NCBI GenBank assembly: GCA_017629415.1
Contig: JAGBXG010000203.1
Span: 1-11,357, forward strand
DNA length: 11,357 nucleotides
Source of the DNA: Pseudomonadota bacterium
GTDB taxonomy: Bacteria > Myxococcota > Bradymonadia > UBA4248
Reading direction: 5' to 3'
Shown: positions 8,173 to 11,357 of the stretch, one piece after another
Layout: every line of letters starts with the position of its first letter
Position numbering within the stretch: the first letter of the stretch is position 1
Translations under genes and position numbers: made by a program
Notes under the pieces: model-generated
What the model was told of the DNA's origin: nothing
The model's database searches: none
Seen by the model: only the letters and a program-made list of their open reading frames with translations

Positions 8173-8904
8173 ATGAAAAAAGAATATCATCGTTGGTACA
8201 GTCCTTCGCTTCATAAAGATATGGAACTCAATGTTTACGGACATGCCGGAAAACCCATTATCGTTTTTCCGTCATCCGGCGGCAGCTATTTTGAGTTTGA
8301 AGATTTCAAAATGGTTGAAGCGGTTGAGAATTTTATCAATGATGGCCGCATCATGCTCATTACGGTTGACAGCGTAGACAAAGAGTCATGGATGAATGAA
8401 AATGCTTCTTGTGCCGATCGTGCGCACCGCCATAATGCTTACGATGCATATATCATTCATGAAGTTGTGCCGTTTGTTCACAACATTTCGGGTCGCACCG
8501 ATTTGGGGTGTACGGGATGTTCTTTGGGCGGCTATCATGCAATGAATTTCTATCTCCGTCATCCGGATGTGTTTAATACCGTGATTGCTTTGAGCGGTTG
8601 TTATCAGCTGAGCTATTTTGTCGGCGATTATTGTGATGAAAATGTCTATTTCAATTCGCCTTTGATGTATCTCCCGAACTGCAATGACAGCTGGTTTATC
8701 GATCGTTATCGCCAGGGCAATATCATTGCTTGCACAGGTCAGGGAGCCTGGGAAGATGAGATGAAGCATGATACAGCTGTGTTGGCCAAAATTTTCCATG
8801 AAAAAGGCATTCCGGCATGGTGCGATTTCTGGGGCGAAGATGTCAATCATGATTGGCCGTGGTGGCGCATTCAATTGCCGTATTTCTTGGGGCATATTGT
8901 ATAA
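8173..8904 (+). CDS. Putative esterase, alpha/beta-hydrolase of the COG4947 type
   Basis: This 243-residue protein is a serine-hydrolase-like enzyme with no signal peptide, so probably cytoplasmic. The nucleophile elbow is G115-C-S117-L-G119, fitting G-x-S-x-G with Ser117 as nucleophile. The likely catalytic His is H226 in VNHDWPWW, and the acid may be D195 or E194 in GQGAWEDE. The N-terminal block (YSPSL, ELNVYGHAGKPIIVFPSSGG, then DSVDKESW) is typical of COG4947 esterase/lipase-superfamily proteins, and the length suits the family. I chose ATG 8173, which has AGGGA about six bases upstream, over the in-frame ATG at 8143, which has no good ribosome binding site. The substrate cannot be told from sequence. 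The flanking gaps of 207 and 353 bases suggest it is transcribed alone. Confidence 0.87.
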   Translation: MKKEYHRWYSPSLHKDMELNVYGHAGKPIIVFPSSGGSYFEFEDFKMVEAVENFINDGRIMLITVDSVDKESWMNENASCADRAHRHNAYDAYIIHEVVPFVHNISGRTDLGCTGCSLGGYHAMNFYLRHPDVFNTVIALSGCYQLSYFVGDYCDENVYFNSPLMYLPNCNDSWFIDRYRQGNIIACTGQGAWEDEMKHDTAVLAKIFHEKGIPAWCDFWGEDVNHDWPWWRIQLPYFLGHIV

Positions 8905-8942
8905 AAAATGCGATGCGTATGGCGTCAGCCATAGCAGCGCAA

Positions 8943-8980
8943 GCATGGCGTATGACACCGTCAAGGTGGCATAGCCATGC
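8943..8980 (+). repeat. Imperfect hairpin downstream of the esterase gene
   Basis: GCATGGC (8943-8949) pairs with GCCATGC (8974-8980), TATG (8951-8954) with CATA (8970-8973), and CACC (8956-8959) with GGTG (8965-8968). The loop is GTCAA, with one bulged G and one A-G mismatch. It is followed by a run of A, not T. A second hairpin with a related stem, TATGGC-GTCA-GCCATA, sits just before it at 8918-8933. It may stabilise the 3' end of the esterase mRNA, but this is a guess. Confidence 0.5.
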
Positions 8981-9179
8981 AAAAAATAATAAATAAAATC
9001 AAATGGTTACATGGTGTGATGTAGAAAATTTCTCGTTATTGTGTGCGAAATTTTCTTCAGAAGTGCATGTTTGAAAAAATTAAATAAAAAGTTGGAATGA
9101 AATTGCCATGTCATTGCGTTGGCGGAGATGTGACGCATAAAAGCTTGATCTTTCGGGCTGATGCTTTTACAAGACCGCG

Positions 9180-9207
9180 CTTTTTGCAGTTTCTGCATGG
9201 ATATAAT
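9180..9207 (+). promoter_or_regulatory. Promoter of the OmpH-like gene
   Basis: A perfect TATAAT lies at 9202-9207. The -35 is poor: the best choices are T-rich hexamers in CTTTTTG (9180-9186) with a 15-16 base spacer. Transcription would start near 9214, giving a leader of about 44 bases. A weak -35 with a perfect -10 could mean activator dependence. The 7-base inverted repeat at 9138-9169 lies about 45-75 bases upstream of the predicted start. Confidence 0.5.
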
Positions 9208-9246
9208 GGATTGTCGGGCAGGGATTTGAGCCTGTCTGGGTATCTT

Positions 9247-9253
9247 AAGGAGA
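9247..9253 (+). promoter_or_regulatory. Strong ribosome binding site of the OmpH-like gene
   Basis: AAGGAGA precedes two consecutive ATG codons. Counting from GGAG, the ATG at 9258 is five bases away and the ATG at 9261 is eight, so either could be used. The choice changes only one residue of the signal peptide. Confidence 0.8.
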
Positions 9254-9257
9254 GATA

Positions 9258-9776
9258 ATGATGAAAAAGTGGTTGCTTTCGGGTTTGCTTGCCTGTGGTA
9301 TGACGTTTGGATTTGCAGCAAATGCAATGGCTGATATTGTTGTCGGCGTTGTGGATATGATGGGTGCTGTTGAGCAGACGGAAAAAGATGGTGTTTTGAA
9401 GAAGCTCAAAAATGAGATGGAAACGCGTCAGAACAAGCTGAAGGCATCGGAAAAGAAAGTGATGGCTTTCCAGCAGGAAATTAAGGAAAGCGCGTCAGTT
9501 CTGAGCGAGGATAAGCTTCGTGAAAAAGCGGCTCAGTATCAGCAGATGATGCTTGAGCTTCAGAAAGAGATGCAGACGTATGAGAAGGAAATGATGGAAA
9601 TGCAGGCCAAGCTGATGGGCGAGGTTCAGAAAAAGATGACGGCGATTTCGACGGACATTGCAAAGGAACGCAAGCTCGATTTGTTGCTTGAACGCAGCGA
9701 AGGCGGTGTCGTTTATTTCAACAATACGTTTGATATTACGGCCGAATTGGTGAAGCGTTACAAGGCTGGTAAATAA
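9258..9776 (+). CDS. OmpH/Skp-family periplasmic chaperone
   Basis: This 172-residue protein matches the OmpH/Skp layout. A signal peptide (KK, then a hydrophobic stretch, ending ANAMA with cleavage about 25|26) precedes the first strand IVVGVVDM. A long charged coiled coil follows (about 45-135), and the C-terminal part is VVYFNNTFDITAELVKRY, where 'vvY...DIT..V...Y' is the usual family ending. Skp trimers hold unfolded outer-membrane proteins in the periplasm on their way to the Bam complex. The gene is commonly next to bamA and lpxD; here it stands alone with its own promoter. Two oddities: 16 Met in 172 residues, eight of them within residues 97-127, and a possible but poor lipobox L-L-A-C13 inside the signal peptide. 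I prefer signal peptidase I. The family call is strong; a specialised function cannot be excluded. Confidence 0.9.
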   Translation: MMKKWLLSGLLACGMTFGFAANAMADIVVGVVDMMGAVEQTEKDGVLKKLKNEMETRQNKLKASEKKVMAFQQEIKESASVLSEDKLREKAAQYQQMMLELQKEMQTYEKEMMEMQAKLMGEVQKKMTAISTDIAKERKLDLLLERSEGGVVYFNNTFDITAELVKRYKAGK

Positions 9777-9782
9777 TTTTGA

Positions 9783-9845
9783 GCCCGTCTGTTTCGCAAG
9801 CGAAACACGCCGGGCATGAGCTCCGCTATTTTGCGGGGCAAAATA
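9783..9845 (+). repeat. Two consecutive hairpins after the OmpH-like gene
   Basis: The first has an outer stem GCCCG/CGGGC (9783-9787 with 9811-9815) and an inner stem GTTTCG/CGAAAC (9791-9796 with 9801-9806) around a CAAG loop. The second is TATTTTGC/GCAAAATA (9827-9834 with 9838-9845) around GGG. Neither has a T-run directly after it, although CTTCTTTTT comes at 9853-9861. They lie within 70 bases of the stop codon and could protect the mRNA 3' end. Confidence 0.55.
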
Positions 9846-9889
9846 CGCGTCGCTTCTTTTTGGGGGTGGCGATCACGTGTATATGAGAT

Positions 9890-9926
9890 AAATCCCGTGT
9901 TCCGTTTGGAGCGCGGGATTTTTTTT
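9890..9926 (+). terminator. Intrinsic terminator of the OmpH-like gene
   Basis: Fourteen-base arms at 9890-9903 and 9908-9921 pair throughout, with two G-U pairs, around a GTTT loop. Their core is ATCCCG pairing with CGGGAT. T continues to 9926. This is a strong rho-independent terminator, and it separates the OmpH-like gene from the lipoprotein gene. Confidence 0.9.
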
Positions 9927-9980
9927 GACTTGTATCTGGCTCGGCAGGGTAGGATAGAGAGTCTGGGGGATGCTAAGTGA

Positions 9981-10002
9981 TGTGAGCGTTTGGGCGTTCA
10001 CA
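9981..10002. promoter_or_regulatory. Dyad upstream of the lipoprotein gene, possible operator
   Basis: TGTGAGCG (9981-9988) and CGTTCACA (9995-10002) are inverted half-sites with one mismatch (a G-U pair in RNA) around TTTGGG. It lies 66 bases before the lipoprotein start. The TGTGA...TCACA ends recall CRP-type sites, but the spacing is 12 and not 6, so it is not a normal CRP site. I found no convincing -35/-10 pair between it and the gene. Confidence 0.3.
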
Positions 10003-10067
10003 AGGAAAGTGTCATTGAATTGGCATAGATTTCTGAAAGAAGCCGAAAAATATTGGGAATGCAGGTG

Positions 10068-11357
10068 ATGAGACGTTTGGGTGTTTTCATTTGTTGTTTA
10101 TTGAGTGTGGCTGCTTGTGAGCGTCAGCAACAGGAAGTGCGTCCTTCCGGTTTGAAGAATATGGCGCCGCCATCGATTCAGGAGGCGGTTCAGGATGGGC
10201 TGGATGCGGAGCCAAACAATACATTTTTACAAGCCATTGAAGTGACGATGACCGGTGATGCGATGCATTGGTCCGGCAGTTTGGATGCCGGCGATGTCGA
10301 TGTCTGGCATATCAAGGCGAAGGCTGGAACGGTGGCGGATGTTTTGGTGACGCCTGACGGAGATGCGGATATTCTTGTGGATTATGCGGCAACGCCCCAG
10401 GAAGCGGAACGCCGATATTATGATGTTGCGGCGGCGGGCGGTGCAGAGTTGCTGCCGAATATCCGGCTGACTCCTCAGGGTGGATATATTTCTGTGCGTG
10501 GCCGGCACACGGGGAAAGCTGTAGGGTATCGTCTGTCGTTATCCAGGGTTGTTTCCCAGGACGGGAGTTCTGTAGTCGAAGCAGAACCGAATGATACCGC
10601 AGCTGATGCACATGTTATCACGATGCCGAACAAGGTGGAGGGAGCGGTTTATCCATCTGGGGATGTCGATAACTGGCGTGTGCCTTTGGTCACGCCGAGC
10701 GTGATTCAATTTACCATGCCGGACGGCGTGTATGAGGTGGCGATTGAGCGTCAGAATCAAGTGATTTGGTCTGAAGTTTCCAAGCATGCGCAGGTGCTGA
10801 AATCAGTGGTGCTCAGTCCGGATTATCGCGAGGTTACGGTTCGGATAAAGAGTTTAGAAGCAGTGCGCGAACATCGGAAATATGGCTTTGAAGTGGCGGC
10901 ATTAGAGAAAGTTCCCGATGAGCTTGAACCGAATAACACGATAGAAGCAGCCCAGAAGATTCAGGGAATGTCGCAGAGCCTTGAGTTTTCATTAGCGGAC
11001 AGTGCTGATGTGGACATTTTTCAGGTTTCGCTTGAACCGGGGCATGTTTACAGTGCACGTTTGGTCGGACCGGAGCCCGGGCAGGCCAGGATTCAGGTAT
11101 TATCAGCTTCCGGCATATCTCGCGGGGATATTTTGGGGGATGGACAAGCTGTTTGTGATGCTTCGATTGAAGGCAATGCGGGAATATGGCTGAAGGTGAC
11201 ACCTGGCGTTGGTGTGATGGCATGGCCGTTAGGTTATCGGATTGTGATGGATTCGGTGCCATTGGAGCAGTCGGAGCGTGAGCCAAACCAGCAGATGGCA
11301 CAGGCTCAGGAGATTGCGCCTGGTACAATGGTGCAAGGGCATATTTTCCCTGCTGGC
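10068..11357 (+). CDS. Lipoprotein with tandem EPN/PPC-like domains (3' end beyond the window)
   Basis: The frame is open for 430 codons to the window edge with no stop. MRRLGVFICCLLSVAAC is a lipoprotein signal peptide with lipobox V-A-A-C17, and E18 at +2 suits retention in the outer membrane or surface export. After a linker, units begin with EPN-type motifs at residues 48 (EPNNT), 173 (EPNDT), 287 (EPNNT) and 405 (EPNQQ), spaced 125, 114 and 118 residues. The first three carry D-V-D-x-[WF] 26-28 residues later (D76, D199, D314). This pattern is typical of bacterial pre-peptidase C-terminal (PPC)-like beta-sandwich domains, which occur in secreted and surface proteins. The start is uncertain: ATG 10068 has only a very close AGGTG or the GGGA at 10055-10058 before it, and in-frame ATG 10059 and GTG 10065 are alternatives. 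No catalytic domain is visible in this part; one may follow. Confidence 0.85.
   Translation, partial: MRRLGVFICCLLSVAACERQQQEVRPSGLKNMAPPSIQEAVQDGLDAEPNNTFLQAIEVTMTGDAMHWSGSLDAGDVDVWHIKAKAGTVADVLVTPDGDADILVDYAATPQEAERRYYDVAAAGGAELLPNIRLTPQGGYISVRGRHTGKAVGYRLSLSRVVSQDGSSVVEAEPNDTAADAHVITMPNKVEGAVYPSGDVDNWRVPLVTPSVIQFTMPDGVYEVAIERQNQVIWSEVSKHAQVLKSVVLSPDYREVTVRIKSLEAVREHRKYGFEVAALEKVPDELEPNNTIEAAQKIQGMSQSLEFSLADSADVDIFQVSLEPGHVYSARLVGPEPGQARIQVLSASGISRGDILGDGQAVCDASIEGNAGIWLKVTPGVGVMAWPLGYRIVMDSVPLEQSEREPNQQMAQAQEIAPGTMVQGHIFPAG

Larger units (their letters stand above)
8905..9257. other. Non-coding gap rich in inverted repeats
   Basis: I find no credible gene in these 353 bases. The left part holds two adjacent hairpins (8918-8933 and 8943-8980). 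An A-rich stretch follows (8981-9001). A 9-base perfect inverted repeat, GAAAATTTC/GAAATTTTC, lies at 9024-9055, and a 7-base one, TAAAAGC/GCTTTTA, at 9138-9169. The right end carries the promoter and ribosome binding site of the OmpH-like gene. No hairpin here is followed by a T-run, so I do not see a classical terminator for the esterase gene. Confidence 0.6.

Noticed and set aside
9816..9980. Small + strand frame of 54 residues after the OmpH-like gene
   Set aside because: It runs through the second hairpin and the strong terminator at 9890-9926, lacks a ribosome binding site, and its product resembles nothing I know.
10010..10035. Sigma54-like promoter (TTGGCA near 10019) ahead of the lipoprotein gene
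   Set aside because: The GG element is present but the required GC of the -12 element is missing at the right distance.

Overview
The window reads as a stretch of a Gram-negative bacterial chromosome of moderate G+C. A periplasmic OmpH/Skp-type chaperone and a lipobox-bearing lipoprotein point to two membranes. A giant TPR protein without a signal peptide and a lipoprotein with tandem EPN/PPC-like domains resemble proteins I associate with the delta-proteobacterial groups (Myxococcota/Bradymonadota-like). That taxonomic guess is an inference with low confidence. All supported genes are on the + strand; long open frames on the other strand are shadows of the big gene and its repeats. I see no rRNA, tRNA, insertion sequence, phage gene, CRISPR array or defence system.

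Layout: (1) 1-213 holds a strong intrinsic terminator of an upstream transcription unit, then a good sigma70-like promoter and a clear ribosome binding site. (2) 214-7965 is a 2583-residue cytoplasmic protein. Its parts are a Gly/Arg/Pro/Ala-rich basic head, six near-identical 12-residue repeats, eight acidic 16-residue repeats, a very acidic linker, about 1950 residues of TPR-like helical repeats, and a C-terminal domain that looks like an M48 metallopeptidase fold that has lost its zinc site. (3) 7966-8172 holds a terminator and a possible promoter. (4) 8173-8904 is a COG4947-type alpha/beta-hydrolase (putative esterase). (5) 8905-9257 is non-coding, rich in inverted repeats, and carries the promoter of the next gene. 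(6) 9258-9776 is a stand-alone OmpH/Skp-like chaperone, unusually rich in methionine. (7) 9777-10067 is non-coding with two hairpins, a strong terminator and a dyad. (8) From 10068 to the window end runs the first 430 residues of a lipoprotein made of about 115-125-residue EPN/PPC-like units, cut by the window edge.

The genes look mostly monocistronic: a terminator or a promoter lies in every gap, and there is no tight spacing or overlap. Nothing in the sequence ties them into one pathway. The OmpH chaperone and the lipoprotein both belong to envelope biology, while the TPR protein and the esterase appear cytoplasmic. The most interesting points are the design of the giant TPR protein (charge-segregated repeat head, scaffold, dead-protease-like tail) and the PPC-array lipoprotein.
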